Of a DNA stretch of 64,000 nt, positions 10,285 through 18,766 are shown piece after piece. The position numbers were made by a program, and so were the translations under genes. Position 1 is the first letter of the stretch. Each line of letters starts with the position of its first letter. Source of the stretch: Culicoidibacter larvae (lineage in GTDB: Bacteria; Bacillota_I; Bacilli_A; Culicoidibacterales; Culicoidibacteraceae); contig NZ_VBWP01000003.1 of NCBI RefSeq assembly GCF_005771635.1, positions 1 through 64,000 on the forward strand, given 5' to 3'. The notes under the pieces are model-generated. The model saw only the letters and a program-made list of their open reading frames with translations. It had not been told where the DNA came from and did no database searches.

Positions 10285-10576
10285 ACCAAGAATCCGTGGT
10301 TTGATCTTCGTGTAAAAATTTATCACTGTAATGCACTAAAATCTTGGTTTTTAAATAATCAGCCTCATCGTCGACCGCATATATAAATCTGCTAGCTATA
10401 AAACATCATTAGTTCTACACTCGCCACTATCATTAACTGCCAGGATTCGAATTGGCATTATTTTCATAGCATCGAATTATTCAAAGTCAGCGCTTAAACT
10501 GTAAGACTAATAAAAGACCAAAAAAACTCATTCAAAAAGATTCCCACAAAACTTCGAACCGTCTATTAAAAGTTAA
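10285..10576. other. Gene-free stretch beside the tailocin
   Basis: No convincing ORF on either strand. It contains a 23-base element (10487-10509, core CAGCGCTTAA) that recurs with one mismatch at 11491-11513 between the two receptor-binding genes. This suggests the remains of a further, deleted receptor-binding cassette. Confidence 0.5.
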
Positions 10577-10606
10577 AAAAACGACTGACTAAAGTCAGCC
10601 GTTTTT
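10577..10606 (-). terminator. Terminator closing the tailocin operon
   Basis: Minus strand CGGCTGAC-TTTA-GTCAGTCG followed by a run of seven T, directly after the last receptor-binding gene. Nearly the same hairpin follows the other receptor-binding gene at 11601-11630. Confidence 0.85.
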
Positions 10607-10625
10607 CTCTATTAATTATTAGTAA

Positions 10626-11453
10626 TTAAAATACACTCTTTTCTCCCCAAATTCGTAACACTCTATATCTCATATTTTGACGATAAGTCTGTAGCTTCCC
10701 ATCACCAGCATTTTGAATTTCAAAAACTCCGCCAATAACACTCATATCCATTTTTTTATACCAGTGACATGCAATAGCTGCATATGTTATTGGAGCTGGA
10801 ATTATTGTCAAAGGACCACGAACCCAACGACCATCTAAATAGTAGTCATATTCTAGTCTTAAAAAATCAAAATTATTTGCTGATTCAGTTAGTGGCACTT
10901 GATAGGTCGTATAGTTTGTAACTGCATCTACCGTGCCTGAAAAAATTAGTCTTGTTTGGGCAACACGTTGACTCAGTTGCTTCAGAGTATTCTCATCTTC
11001 CTCCAACCGCGAATCCAAATTACTATAAGTCTTTCCGTTAACAGTTGAATTACGAGCCGTATTCACTTCGCTTACAACATCTTTCAACTTTGTCTCATCC
11101 GCTTCCAGACGCGCATCGACCGATGCATAATTCACTGCATATGCTGTCGAATTACGTGCCTGCTGAATCTCAGAACGCAAGTTATCATCACTCAAATCGT
11201 CCATAACTTCAACAATACGTTCTTCAACTTTTGTATCAACATACTCACTAACAGCAACAGACAACTCCTCAGTAAACCGACCAAAGTCATCATTTAATTT
11301 CGTTTCTAATTTCGTTGTTGTAGCAGCCTCATACTCATTCTGTGCATCAACTACATTTTCAAATCCATCCGCAATCGAGTCACGAACCTCAATCCCATAA
11401 ACCGCTTCACGAATTTTTTGTGATGTATCTCTTAATTTTTCTAATGCTCCCAT
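10626..11453 (-). CDS. Tailocin receptor-binding/tail fibre protein, copy 2
   Basis: A 275-residue protein. Residues 1 to about 155 are nearly identical in pattern to the other fibre gene at 11630 (shared start MGALEKLR, and the repeat LEADETKLKDVVSEVN). The C-terminal 120 residues are unrelated to it. A conserved N-terminal anchor with a variable tip is the normal plan of phage receptor-binding proteins. The shared part is rich in heptad-like polar segments, consistent with a trimeric stalk. ATG at 11453 follows GGAGGAATAAG. It is the distal gene of the tail operon, flanked by its own upstream terminator. Confidence 0.75.
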   Translation of the reverse strand: MGALEKLRDTSQKIREAVYGIEVRDSIADGFENVVDAQNEYEAATTTKLETKLNDDFGRFTEELSVAVSEYVDTKVEERIVEVMDDLSDDNLRSEIQQARNSTAYAVNYASVDARLEADETKLKDVVSEVNTARNSTVNGKTYSNLDSRLEEDENTLKQLSQRVAQTRLIFSGTVDAVTNYTTYQVPLTESANNFDFLRLEYDYYLDGRWVRGPLTIIPAPITYAAIACHWYKKMDMSVIGGVFEIQNAGDGKLQTYRQNMRYRVLRIWGEKSVF

Positions 11454-11490
11454 AATTACTTATTCCTCCAAGTTATTAAAATATTCAGAA

Positions 11491-11513
11491 TCAGCGCTTA
11501 ACCTGTAAGACTA
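11491..11513. repeat. 23-base repeat between fibre cassettes
   Basis: Matches 10487-10509 with one mismatch; both copies lie next to a fibre-gene terminator of the same sequence type. Together they delimit a duplicated cassette. Confidence 0.75.
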
Positions 11514-11600
11514 TTATATGCTATTTACCTCCTATTGAAACGCCAGAAAAATGTCATTCAAAAGACTATATTAGGACTAAAATCATAGTTATTTAAATGC

Positions 11601-11630
11601 AAAAAGACTGACCAAAGTCAGCCCTTTTTT
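11601..11630 (-). terminator. Terminator after the first fibre gene
   Basis: Minus strand GGCTGAC-TTTG-GTCAGTC followed by T4, overlapping the end of the 11630 gene. It resembles the terminator at 10577 and implies that the second fibre gene is expressed by read-through or its own weak promoter. Confidence 0.7.
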
Positions 11631-12463
11631 TACTCGATTATCCACGACGTATTTACTGGAAACCATTTATTAACTCCATATTGATCCGCGTTAGTAACCG
11701 CTTGTAAATCTAAGTTCCCTGTTTTATTTGATGTTTGCCATCGACATAAATACACATTACTTGTCGTTAACCAGTTCCCAGAATTAACAAATGTATGTGG
11801 CTGGCTAGGCCTAAAACCAACTGGAATATTCAAATATGTTCCTGCTTTAGTAATATTCTTCATTGCTCCACATAAATAGACCATATTCCCTACCTTGAGC
11901 AACATCACTTTTTCATCATCACTAAAAATTTGTGCGCCATTTATTGGCGTAAGCATAACTTTTTCAACCTTTAGTTTGCTCTCAGTTACTATTAATCGAC
12001 CTTCATCTTCCTCCAACCGCGAATCTAAATTACTATAAGTTTTCCCATTCGCAGCCGAATTACGTGCCGCATTCACTTCGCTCACAACATCTTTCAACTT
12101 CGTCTCGTCCGCTTCCAAACGTGCATCCACCGAAGCATAGTTCACTGCATACGCCGCCGAATTACGCGCTTGCTGAATCTCCGAACGCAAGTTATCATCG
12201 CTTAAATCGTCCATAACCTCAACAATACGTTCCTCAACCCGATCATTCACATACTCACTAACACCAACCGTTAACTCCTCAGCAAATTGCCCGAAGTCAG
12301 TATTCAGTTTAGTCTCGAACTTTGCAGTTGTAGCAACCTCATACTCATTCTGAGCGTCAACCACGTTCTCAAATCCTTCAGCAATATCCTCACGAACCTC
12401 TACCCCATATACAGATTCACGAATCTTCTGTGCTGTTTCTCTTAATTTTTCTAATGCTCCCAT
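11630..12463 (-). CDS. Tailocin receptor-binding/tail fibre protein, copy 1
   Basis: A 277-residue protein starting at ATG 12463 behind AAGGAGA; an upstream in-frame codon lacks a ribosome site. Residues 1-155 match the anchor half of the neighbouring fibre protein. The C-terminus is a distinct domain ending in a beta-rich tip with IPVGFRPSQPH, a motif common at the ends of siphophage tail fibres. It sits right after the Tal gene, where phage receptor-binding genes belong. Predicted to set the target range of the particle. Confidence 0.8.
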   Translation of the reverse strand: MGALEKLRETAQKIRESVYGVEVREDIAEGFENVVDAQNEYEVATTAKFETKLNTDFGQFAEELTVGVSEYVNDRVEERIVEVMDDLSDDNLRSEIQQARNSAAYAVNYASVDARLEADETKLKDVVSEVNAARNSAANGKTYSNLDSRLEEDEGRLIVTESKLKVEKVMLTPINGAQIFSDDEKVMLLKVGNMVYLCGAMKNITKAGTYLNIPVGFRPSQPHTFVNSGNWLTTSNVYLCRWQTSNKTGNLDLQAVTNADQYGVNKWFPVNTSWIIE

Positions 12464-12510
12464 AAAAATCTCCTTCCTCTTCGAAGTCCTTACAATAGCA
12501 AACAACTATT

Positions 12511-13644
12511 TTAAAGTTTTAACATATAATTAAACTGCTTAGTAATATACGCCGTTACATCCAAAAAATCAATGCGGCGATTAGCCAAAGTCAATATTGG
12601 CTCATGCGGGGCAAAAATATTCGTAGATATTTCAACAATCCGTAAGCTTGCCGAAATATCAAAAGCCTTATGCACTAAAGCAATCCGATCACCAATAAAA
12701 AAACTTTCCTCCACCTTTTTCAAGTGACTCAAATCCAACGCCCCCAACTTAATCGAAATCGTCGGCTCCTTATTGTCATTCAGACGCTGCTGCGCAGCCT
12801 CCTTCAAACTCTTCGCATCCTTATACTTAGTATCAATCCAAACCTCTTCAAAAACCCCATAAGTCTCAATTGAACTCTGATCCTGCAAATAATTCAAATT
12901 ACTATTTACGCTAGTAATATTGATATTCTTACCACTCACCTCAGCACCGTATGGAATAATCTTATTCACAACACTAGCTGCATCATAATCAATAGTAATA
13001 TCCTGCAAGTTCACTCCGGGAATGATAGTAATATTCGTATCATTCCCGCGCATAGCAACCAAATCCAAATAATTGCGATACTGATTATCAGTACGCAATA
13101 CAAACTCGCCACTGCTCAACTGCTCGCGCACTTTGTTCACCAAAGTACTATACTTCTCAACATTCGTTTCCAGCTTGTTTGCTAACGTATAGTTAGCAAA
13201 CACCCCCTTCTCCAAACGCCGTTCACCATCAACCTCATTATTGAACTTCGTCAACAAATCGGTCAACAACGCACTCGTCGTCGTAGCCGTTGGCACACTC
13301 TCGCAAAACGCATCACTTAAATAAGCAAACGCACTCTCACAGGCAATATCTTGTGTAAACATACCAGAATTGTCCATCTTTTGCGTAATCTTCAAGACTC
13401 GCCCGGAAAATACATACATCTCCTTTAAATGATCATAAACAAAAATCTTCGAACGCATCGCATGCAACTGTCCCCAAGCTGGGTTATTGGGATAAATACT
13501 AAAATGAAATTCATCAATCCCGCTTAGCTTCTGCTTCAACGTCCCGCTCGCCAACTTTGGTGCATCAAAACTCGTAGACGGAGCATGAATCAAAGTTGTC
13601 TCAACACTATTATTCACTTTTTGTCGTAAAAAAATACTATACAT
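12511..13644 (-). CDS. Tail-associated protein Tal / prophage endopeptidase tail
   Basis: A 377-residue protein with the baseplate-hub fold typical of gp18/Tal N-terminal domains: LSGIDEFHFSIYPNNPAW near residue 40 and KMFVYD-like strands (SKIFVYDHLKEMYVFSGRV). In siphophages it closes the tail tube and leads peptidoglycan or membrane penetration. It is shorter than many Tal proteins and no lytic domain is visible at the C-terminus. Its ATG overlaps the Dit stop codon, indicating translational coupling. Confidence 0.8.
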   Translation of the reverse strand: MYSIFLRQKVNNSVETTLIHAPSTSFDAPKLASGTLKQKLSGIDEFHFSIYPNNPAWGQLHAMRSKIFVYDHLKEMYVFSGRVLKITQKMDNSGMFTQDIACESAFAYLSDAFCESVPTATTTSALLTDLLTKFNNEVDGERRLEKGVFANYTLANKLETNVEKYSTLVNKVREQLSSGEFVLRTDNQYRNYLDLVAMRGNDTNITIIPGVNLQDITIDYDAASVVNKIIPYGAEVSGKNINITSVNSNLNYLQDQSSIETYGVFEEVWIDTKYKDAKSLKEAAQQRLNDNKEPTISIKLGALDLSHLKKVEESFFIGDRIALVHKAFDISASLRIVEISTNIFAPHEPILTLANRRIDFLDVTAYITKQFNYMLKL

Positions 13645-14339
13645 TATAATCGCTCCATTACAAATTCAATCTGCACATTCCCGGTTCCGGCAAAGGTAAC
13701 CTCATTCGCACCCTCAAGCAATTCAAGTCCGTAATAATCAAACTTACCAACCTTCAAACTCGTCGCCTTACCATTAACAACCATTGTCATCGCACTTGTT
13801 GCGGTAATTGTTAACACTGACACATTGTGAAGAAAGACAGTTTCCGCTGCCGAGCCGGCCACCGTAAACTCAAGATTTTGCAGCCAATCAGTCTCAAAAC
13901 AAAACGTATCCCAAAGCTGTTTGGAAAAGTAACCCTTAATTCGGAACGGATAAGCCGTCAATTGCAACTTCACACTAAAGTAACCGCCAAACACCTCTTC
14001 AAAAACCGGCGTCGCTTCCAGCTCCGCCATATAGTACCAGCCAATAATATCGGAAAACTCTAGTTTCTGTTTTCCAATACTAGTAAAAAAGTCCATAACC
14101 TTCTGATGCAAAATAAACGCCTGCTCACGACTTTTCGCAGCTAACAATAGCTGCACCTCAATCGCTCGCTCGCCATAATAATTCTTCGCCTCATTCGCAT
14201 AAGTAAAATCATAAGTACCATTCATATATGGAATTTCAGCTTTAATCTTCCGCTTTTCAGGGTAACCAATCGCAATGTCCTGGATGAAAATGGCCTTACT
14301 TACTTTCGATAATTCTTTCTCTGCAAATTTTATCTCCAT
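13644..14339 (-). CDS. Distal tail protein (Dit)
   Basis: A 231-residue protein of the siphophage Dit family, the hexameric hub linking tail tube and baseplate. Visible hallmarks: N-terminal region with YPEKRKIKAEIPYMNGTYDF, then RAIEVQLLL and SVKLQLTAYPFRI, then a galectin-like C-terminal half. I start it at ATG 14339 (ribosome site GGGGGTAGG); the alternative TTG at 14345 overlaps that site. It lies between tape measure and Tal, the canonical position. Confidence 0.85.
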   Translation of the reverse strand: MEIKFAEKELSKVSKAIFIQDIAIGYPEKRKIKAEIPYMNGTYDFTYANEAKNYYGERAIEVQLLLAAKSREQAFILHQKVMDFFTSIGKQKLEFSDIIGWYYMAELEATPVFEEVFGGYFSVKLQLTAYPFRIKGYFSKQLWDTFCFETDWLQNLEFTVAGSAAETVFLHNVSVLTITATSAMTMVVNGKATSLKVGKFDYYGLELLEGANEVTFAGTGNVQIEFVMERL

Positions 14340-14346
14340 ATTCAAC

Positions 14347-15858
14347 CTACCCCCTTAATAATAAATTGAGATCAAAAGTATTCATATCTTTCAGATGCGG
14401 ATTGACAATCTGTGCCACCTGTTTCCCATCTAAATTCAACTGAATAACAATATTCTCATTACTGCCACTATCTTTACCGAGCGCCTTATGTCCACTTGTA
14501 AGTGGAATAACTGATGTCTTTGCTCCACGCTGAAGCAACATTTCCGGACCAGCTTCCCCAACAATTGCCATCCCGCCGGACATAACTGTCCCACCTTTAG
14601 CAAGCATAGGAAGTGCGCCAATATTAACTCCAGGAATATTATTAATCCCAGAAATTACAAAGTTAATTGGGCTAATTACAAAATCATTAATCATTCCCTT
14701 AATATTTTGAATTGCTCCATCAATAGCACCGAAAATTGCGTCTCCAATACCAGCAAAAAATCCAGACACCGCATCCCAAACGCTTTTCACTTTGTTCCAA
14801 GCTGTCGTAAAGGCATTAATAATGAAATCTTTTACTCCACTAATGACACCCGTAATTGTATCTATTACTCCACCAATGAAGCTACCGATAGCACTAAATA
14901 TACCCATAACAATTGGTGATAATGTTTCCCAAATAGCAATTATTATTGCTATAGCTGTTTGAATTATTACCCAAATCACTTCCATAACGACCACAATAAA
15001 ATCCCAAATTGCTTGGAATACTGCCATAATAGTTTCTCCGTGCTCTTCCCAAATTGCCATAATGGTTTCAACTATTACTGAAATAATACTCCAAATCACT
15101 TCCATAACAACTACAATAAAATCCCAAATTGCTTGAAATACTGCCGTTATTGTGTCACCATGCTCTTCCCAAATTGCCATGATTGTTTCCACTACCACTA
15201 CAATAACATTCCAAATTACTTCCATTGCCATCATAATGAAATCCCAAATTGCTTGAAATACCATCTTAATTTCTTCTTCGTGCTCTGTCCAAAACTTAGA
15301 TAAATCTTGAATTATTGCTCCAATAAATGCAAGTAAATCATCCATGATGGAGGAAATTCCTTCTTGAATACTATTCCAGATTCCTAAAACTGCATTTCTA
15401 AATTCTTCGTTTGTATTCCAAAAATGCATTAATGCAGCAACTGCCGCTGCAATAACTATCGCAATAAGTGCAATCCATCCTCCAGACAATTTTGTTGCAT
15501 CCCCCAGTGACTTCATCGCTTTTGCCGTTCCTTGAACAACTCCCGCCGCATTTCCTGCTAACCCGCCAAACAATGCAAGCGAATCAAGAAATCCAGTCAA
15601 TTCAGGAGGAGCAACATCTTTCAAGTTTTTTGCTAACTTTTCTAAGCTAGATCCTGCATCCTTTATTCCTCCTGCAAAATCAATAAACTCTTTACTTATT
15701 TTTGGAGTCTTCACTTCTTTGAACTCAGCATCAATAACTACAGGCTTTACTGCTGGCAAATGTTTTACATAAGGAATAAGCGGCATTTTTACTTCTGGAA
15801 CATCAACCTTAACTACCTCATACTTAGCATCAATAACTACTAATTCATTCTTCGCCAT
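14347..15858 (-). CDS. Short tail tape-measure protein
   Basis: A 503-residue protein with a Gly/Ala-rich hydrophobic region and long amphipathic repeats. Residues around 195-310 are built from a 40-residue unit (FQAIWDFI...ETIMAIWEEHG) present about three times. The C-terminus has GGTVMSGGMAIVGEAGPEML, a tape-measure signature. The family sets tail length; at roughly 1.5 angstrom per residue this would give a tail near 75 nm, an inference. Most phage tape measures are longer. ATG 15858 follows AAAGGAGTGG. Confidence 0.85.
   Translation of the reverse strand: MAKNELVVIDAKYEVVKVDVPEVKMPLIPYVKHLPAVKPVVIDAEFKEVKTPKISKEFIDFAGGIKDAGSSLEKLAKNLKDVAPPELTGFLDSLALFGGLAGNAAGVVQGTAKAMKSLGDATKLSGGWIALIAIVIAAAVAALMHFWNTNEEFRNAVLGIWNSIQEGISSIMDDLLAFIGAIIQDLSKFWTEHEEEIKMVFQAIWDFIMMAMEVIWNVIVVVVETIMAIWEEHGDTITAVFQAIWDFIVVVMEVIWSIISVIVETIMAIWEEHGETIMAVFQAIWDFIVVVMEVIWVIIQTAIAIIIAIWETLSPIVMGIFSAIGSFIGGVIDTITGVISGVKDFIINAFTTAWNKVKSVWDAVSGFFAGIGDAIFGAIDGAIQNIKGMINDFVISPINFVISGINNIPGVNIGALPMLAKGGTVMSGGMAIVGEAGPEMLLQRGAKTSVIPLTSGHKALGKDSGSNENIVIQLNLDGKQVAQIVNPHLKDMNTFDLNLLLRG
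14990..15290 (-). repeat. 120-bp tandem repeats in the tape-measure gene
   Basis: About two and a half diverged copies of a 120-bp unit (40 codons). A change in copy number would lengthen or shorten the tail in steps without breaking the frame. Confidence 0.8.
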
Positions 15859-15878
15859 CTATATCCACTCCTTTCTTT

Positions 15879-16163
15879 TTATTTAAATATGTTCCCGCGC
15901 TCGTCGAGGGAACCAACTTTTATCTTCTCATCTTCATCCTGCGGAAAGAGTGGCATTTCCTTCCGATTTTTCGGTCGATTTACATTATATTCAGCATTTA
16001 TAATTACCATCCGTAATAGTTCAGCATCTTGTTTTTGTTTCTTCTGACTCATCATCAGCATCTCTTGCAACTCAGCTTGCGTCAACAACCAAAACTCTTG
16101 ACTATCGATCGCCAAATAAACCCGTGCTAAAGCTACCCATTCCTCATAGTCAGTCTGCTCTAC
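15879..16163 (-). CDS. Frameshift extension of the tail chaperone (T part of gpGT)
   Basis: This frame has no good start of its own: the first usable codon is TTG at 16115 without a ribosome site, while the frame is open back to the end of the upstream chaperone gene. It joins that gene through a -1 shift on GGGAAAG (16163-16169). The product would be a fusion of 132 plus 94 residues. The T part contains EEWVALARVYLAIDSQEFW and a polar C-terminus. In lambda-like tails the fusion binds tape measure and tail tube protein during assembly and is absent from the finished particle. Confidence 0.8.
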   Translation of the reverse strand, partial: VEQTDYEEWVALARVYLAIDSQEFWLLTQAELQEMLMMSQKKQKQDAELLRMVIINAEYNVNRPKNRKEMPLFPQDEDEKIKVGSLDERGNIFK

Positions 16164-16558
16164 TTTCCCGCTTTACTAGCCGCTGCCTTTTGCTTCTTCA
16201 TATTTTTTTCCATCTCAATGCGCTGTTTTTGTGACACCATTGAACTTGCCAAGCCCATAAATAAATTTTCCAAGAAAACATCATAACCCATTTTTTCAAT
16301 CACTTGATCAATCAGTTCCTCAGCCTCTTCATAAGTAAGCGTCATTTGGCTTCCGTACTCAACACCAACCTTAAAAATTTTCAAAATCTCATCATTGGTA
16401 ACTGTACGACTTTTATCGCCAAGTCCGGCAAATAGATTATTAATATCTATTTGCTCAATCATTTCCAGCTTTCTGCGCGCTCCAAATGGAAACCGCAATT
16501 CTACCTTCGAACCACTGCCATCTACATTGCTATACTCTAAAATTGTGTTTGCTATCAT
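16160..16558 (-). CDS. Tail assembly chaperone (gpG-like)
   Basis: A 132-residue acidic/helical protein between the major tail protein and tape-measure genes, the fixed position of the gpG chaperone. ATG 16558 follows AAAGGAG. It ends in a Lys/Ala-rich tail, with the stop codon TAG set immediately after the slippery heptamer GGGAAAG. A fraction of ribosomes should slip to make the longer gpGT form. No enzymatic motif is present or expected. Confidence 0.8.
   Translation of the reverse strand: MIANTILEYSNVDGSGSKVELRFPFGARRKLEMIEQIDINNLFAGLGDKSRTVTNDEILKIFKVGVEYGSQMTLTYEEAEELIDQVIEKMGYDVFLENLFMGLASSMVSQKQRIEMEKNMKKQKAAASKAGK
16163..16169 (-). promoter_or_regulatory. GGGAAAG slippery site for programmed -1 frameshift
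   Basis: In the chaperone frame the codons read GCG-GGA-AAG-TAG, so the heptamer G-GGA-AAG lets both tRNAs re-pair one base back as GGG-AAA and continue at GTA. It is the same heptamer used in phage lambda G-T. The zero-frame stop follows at once. Confidence 0.85.
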
Positions 16559-16625
16559 ATTAAAACTCCTTTTCTATCTTTGACAAATGAAGCGCAGATA
16601 TACATCCGCGCTATTTATTTTATCC

Positions 16626-17033
16626 TTATGCTTGTGCTTTTGAAGACACTAAAGGTCCTGAACCTTGTAATGTCATACTATAAGTTAACGCATCATCAAA
16701 TGGCGCTTCCATAGGGAAATCAGTAATCAATACTTGCCCTTGCTCTTTTTCATTTGTTGCTTCATTATGTAAAACAATAGTCACTGCTTCACCATCAACA
16801 AATGCTGTTTTCAATTTAGCTAATGCTGCATCATCGGCAACATAAATACCATCACAATCAACCGACCACTCTTTAAATCCAGTAATGAATGTTTTATATC
16901 CACCACTTGATTTTGAAGTTGTTTCAATCGGCTCTGCCGAACGATTTAATGTCGCACCCTTTTGTCCTGCGATCACTTTTTCAGTTGTCCCGTCTAAAAT
17001 TTTTACTACTACCTTTGCTCCTGCCATACTCAT
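16626..17033 (-). CDS. Major tail (tube) protein, TP901-1 type
   Basis: A 135-residue beta-rich protein with GYKTFITGFKEWSVDCDGIY and the terminal region DALTYSMTLQGSGP, typical of phage TP901-1-like major tail proteins that polymerise into the tube. ATG 17033 is nine bases after AGGAGG, the best ribosome site of the operon, as expected for the most abundant subunit. It matches the role of the LmaA antigen in Listeria monocins by position; homology was not tested. Confidence 0.85.
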   Translation of the reverse strand: MSMAGAKVVVKILDGTTEKVIAGQKGATLNRSAEPIETTSKSSGGYKTFITGFKEWSVDCDGIYVADDAALAKLKTAFVDGEAVTIVLHNEATNEKEQGQVLITDFPMEAPFDDALTYSMTLQGSGPLVSSKAQA

Positions 17034-17046
17034 AAATTTCTACCTC

Positions 17047-17388
17047 CTATAATTTTTCCATGAATCCAAACTCAAAATCCACTCGTGCCTGATACACACG
17101 CGTCTCCTGAATTCGAACGGCATTAATTTTTTCATTCTGCAATACATACTGGGCATGTGCAAAACTTACTTGCCCATATGCCTCAATAATCTTATCAACC
17201 ATCTGTGCCAGAGTCTCCCCCAACTTTGGCTGTAAAATGTAAAGTGATACTGATACTGCAGAATATTGATTGCTTTTTGTTACATTATCATGAACGACCA
17301 CTTTGCCGACTGTCGCTACAGTTTGATCGTAGCCAGCTCGCTGCAAACATCTATTCATGTAATCAACAACTAATTGTGATTTAATCAT
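17047..17388 (-). CDS. Tail terminator/completion protein
   Basis: A 113-residue protein in the first position of the tail operon, just upstream of the major tail gene. Order and size fit a tail terminator (gpU-like) that caps the tube. Seen: a helical N-terminus and a strand-rich C-terminus (RVYQARVDFEFGF). In a headless particle this cap would seal the end where a phage head would join. The start at 17388 has only a weak ribosome site. Confidence 0.6.
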   Translation of the reverse strand: MIKSQLVVDYMNRCLQRAGYDQTVATVGKVVVHDNVTKSNQYSAVSVSLYILQPKLGETLAQMVDKIIEAYGQVSFAHAQYVLQNEKINAVRIQETRVYQARVDFEFGFMEKL

Positions 17389-17490
17389 TCTTCCATATCA
17401 CCCTATCTAAAAAATTTGACAATTCCAGCACACATACAAATGTTATTTTTGGATATCTCTTCATCCCATAATTGCTGCTCTCTTGTCATA

Positions 17491-17518
17491 TGGTGAGCTC
17501 AACCATGATTAAATTATA
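17491..17518 (-). promoter_or_regulatory. Tail-operon promoter with palindrome at +1
   Basis: Minus-strand TATAAT (17513-17518), then 7 bases, then the near-palindrome TGGTTGAGCTCACCA (17491-17505). The same arrangement stands before the holin gene. No good -35 box is seen, suggesting dependence on an activator. Confidence 0.65.
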
Positions 17519-17606
17519 CCCCGTATTTTAAAGACCAAAACGCCACCATTAAGCCCGCTTTCCGCCTCACTACAGCCACCAAAACGACTGGAAAAAGCCA
17601 CAAAAA

Positions 17607-17632
17607 AAGCACGTCCTAAAGACGTACTTTTT
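17607..17632 (-). terminator. Terminator after the endolysin gene
   Basis: Minus strand AAGTACGTC-TTTAG-GACGTGCTT followed by T5, separating the lysis unit from the tail operon. This explains the need for a second promoter at 17513. Confidence 0.85.
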
Positions 17633-17645
17633 TAATATTTCTATT

Positions 17646-18356
17646 CTATTGAAAAGCATTTTTCTCAAGCCATGCTAAACGGAAATGTTTATCAACTTGC
17701 ACTTCACACAAGTAGAAATCATTTTTCTCAGTTAAAATGATTTCTACCCATTGTGGCTTTACCTTAACAACATTATTGTAATTATTTTGATTTCCAAAAC
17801 CAACTAGATTTTGATCACCCCAAGCTGGTGTATGTCGTACCCAAGCTTCTTTCTTTAAATACTTGCTGCCTTTATCCCACATAAGATAGTTCTCCTCCTT
17901 GATTGTAATTTCAGTTAATCCATTTTGTACTATATTATACGGATCAATCTTTTCTCCGTTCTTCTGTACTTCGAAATGCAAATGCGGCGCGTAACCGCCG
18001 CTGCCTCCCTCACTGCCAATTCGATCACCTTTTTTTATCATAACACCATTAGCAATTGCTATAGTATCGAGATGTAAATAACGAATGGTATATTCGCCAA
18101 ATCGCACTCGCACTTCATTTCCGGCAGCTCCGTTATTATATAATACTTCTGCTGTACCGCTTGTTACTGCATAAATAGGTGTCCCCAAACCTTGTGTCAA
18201 ATCGATACCGCCATGTCCTTTATAAGGATTAGGCGTTGCTGTCATAGAATAACCATATTCTGCAACCCAATCACGGATGCCACTACCATAACTCTTGTTA
18301 TCAAAAAGACAAGTTACTTTTACTTCTGCTTTGTGGGCCAAACTATAAATTCTCAT
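17646..18356 (-). CDS. Endolysin, M23 peptidase with C-terminal SH3-like region
   Basis: A 236-residue cell-wall hydrolase. The M23 (lysostaphin-type) zinc ligands are visible: HGGIDLTQG (His and Asp), YLHLD, and HLHFEV. The C-terminal 75 residues (from MWDKGSKYL) look like a wall-binding domain. There is no signal peptide, so export depends on the holin whose gene overlaps by 14 bases upstream. I start it at ATG 18356 (site GGAAGGGG). Cleaves peptide cross-links so that assembled particles are released by lysis. Confidence 0.85.
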   Translation of the reverse strand: MRIYSLAHKAEVKVTCLFDNKSYGSGIRDWVAEYGYSMTATPNPYKGHGGIDLTQGLGTPIYAVTSGTAEVLYNNGAAGNEVRVRFGEYTIRYLHLDTIAIANGVMIKKGDRIGSEGGSGGYAPHLHFEVQKNGEKIDPYNIVQNGLTEITIKEENYLMWDKGSKYLKKEAWVRHTPAWGDQNLVGFGNQNNYNNVVKVKPQWVEIILTEKNDFYLCEVQVDKHFRLAWLEKNAFQ

Positions 18357-18741
18357 GTTTGTCAGCCCCTTCCTCATCTTCTGCATGTTGTTCTTCCTCA
18401 AGTTTGCTGATTAAACTATGTAATTCTTTCGGTAACTCAATATGGTTACGAACTTTCTTAATGATACTTAGAAACTGTATAATTGTCATCCCAGTCAACA
18501 CAGTGAAAAGTACCGTAGTATTTTGAAATAAAATGTAGCTGATCGCACCACTGGCAACAATTACTAATAAAATCATCATCTTGCGAATTAATCCATCAGT
18601 CAAAATCGTATGACTAAAAGTCTTACTGATAATTGCCGCTAAAATTCCCATAACAACATCAATTGTCATTACTATGATTAAAATCATTAACGGTATTTCC
18701 ATTGCTGTTAATCCATTAATAAATAGCTCATAAAAATTCAT
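18343..18741 (-). CDS. Phage-type holin
   Basis: A 132-residue membrane protein with three to four hydrophobic helices (residues about 15-40, 48-75, 80-95) and a highly charged C-terminal tail rich in Glu, typical of the toxin-secretion/phage-lysis holin family. It makes the membrane lesions that let the overlapping endolysin out. ATG 18741 follows GGGAGGAAG. It leads the lysis unit driven by the promoter at 18788. Confidence 0.8.
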   Translation of the reverse strand: MNFYELFINGLTAMEIPLMILIIVMTIDVVMGILAAIISKTFSHTILTDGLIRKMMILLVIVASGAISYILFQNTTVLFTVLTGMTIIQFLSIIKKVRNHIELPKELHSLISKLEEEQHAEDEEGADKHENL

Positions 18742-18766
18742 CTTCTTCCTCCCTTATTCCTCATTA

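Noticed and set aside
15879-16115. Separate 78-codon gene after the chaperone
   Set aside because: It would start on TTG without a ribosome site, while the frame continues upstream to a GGGAAAG slip site; treated as the frameshift extension.
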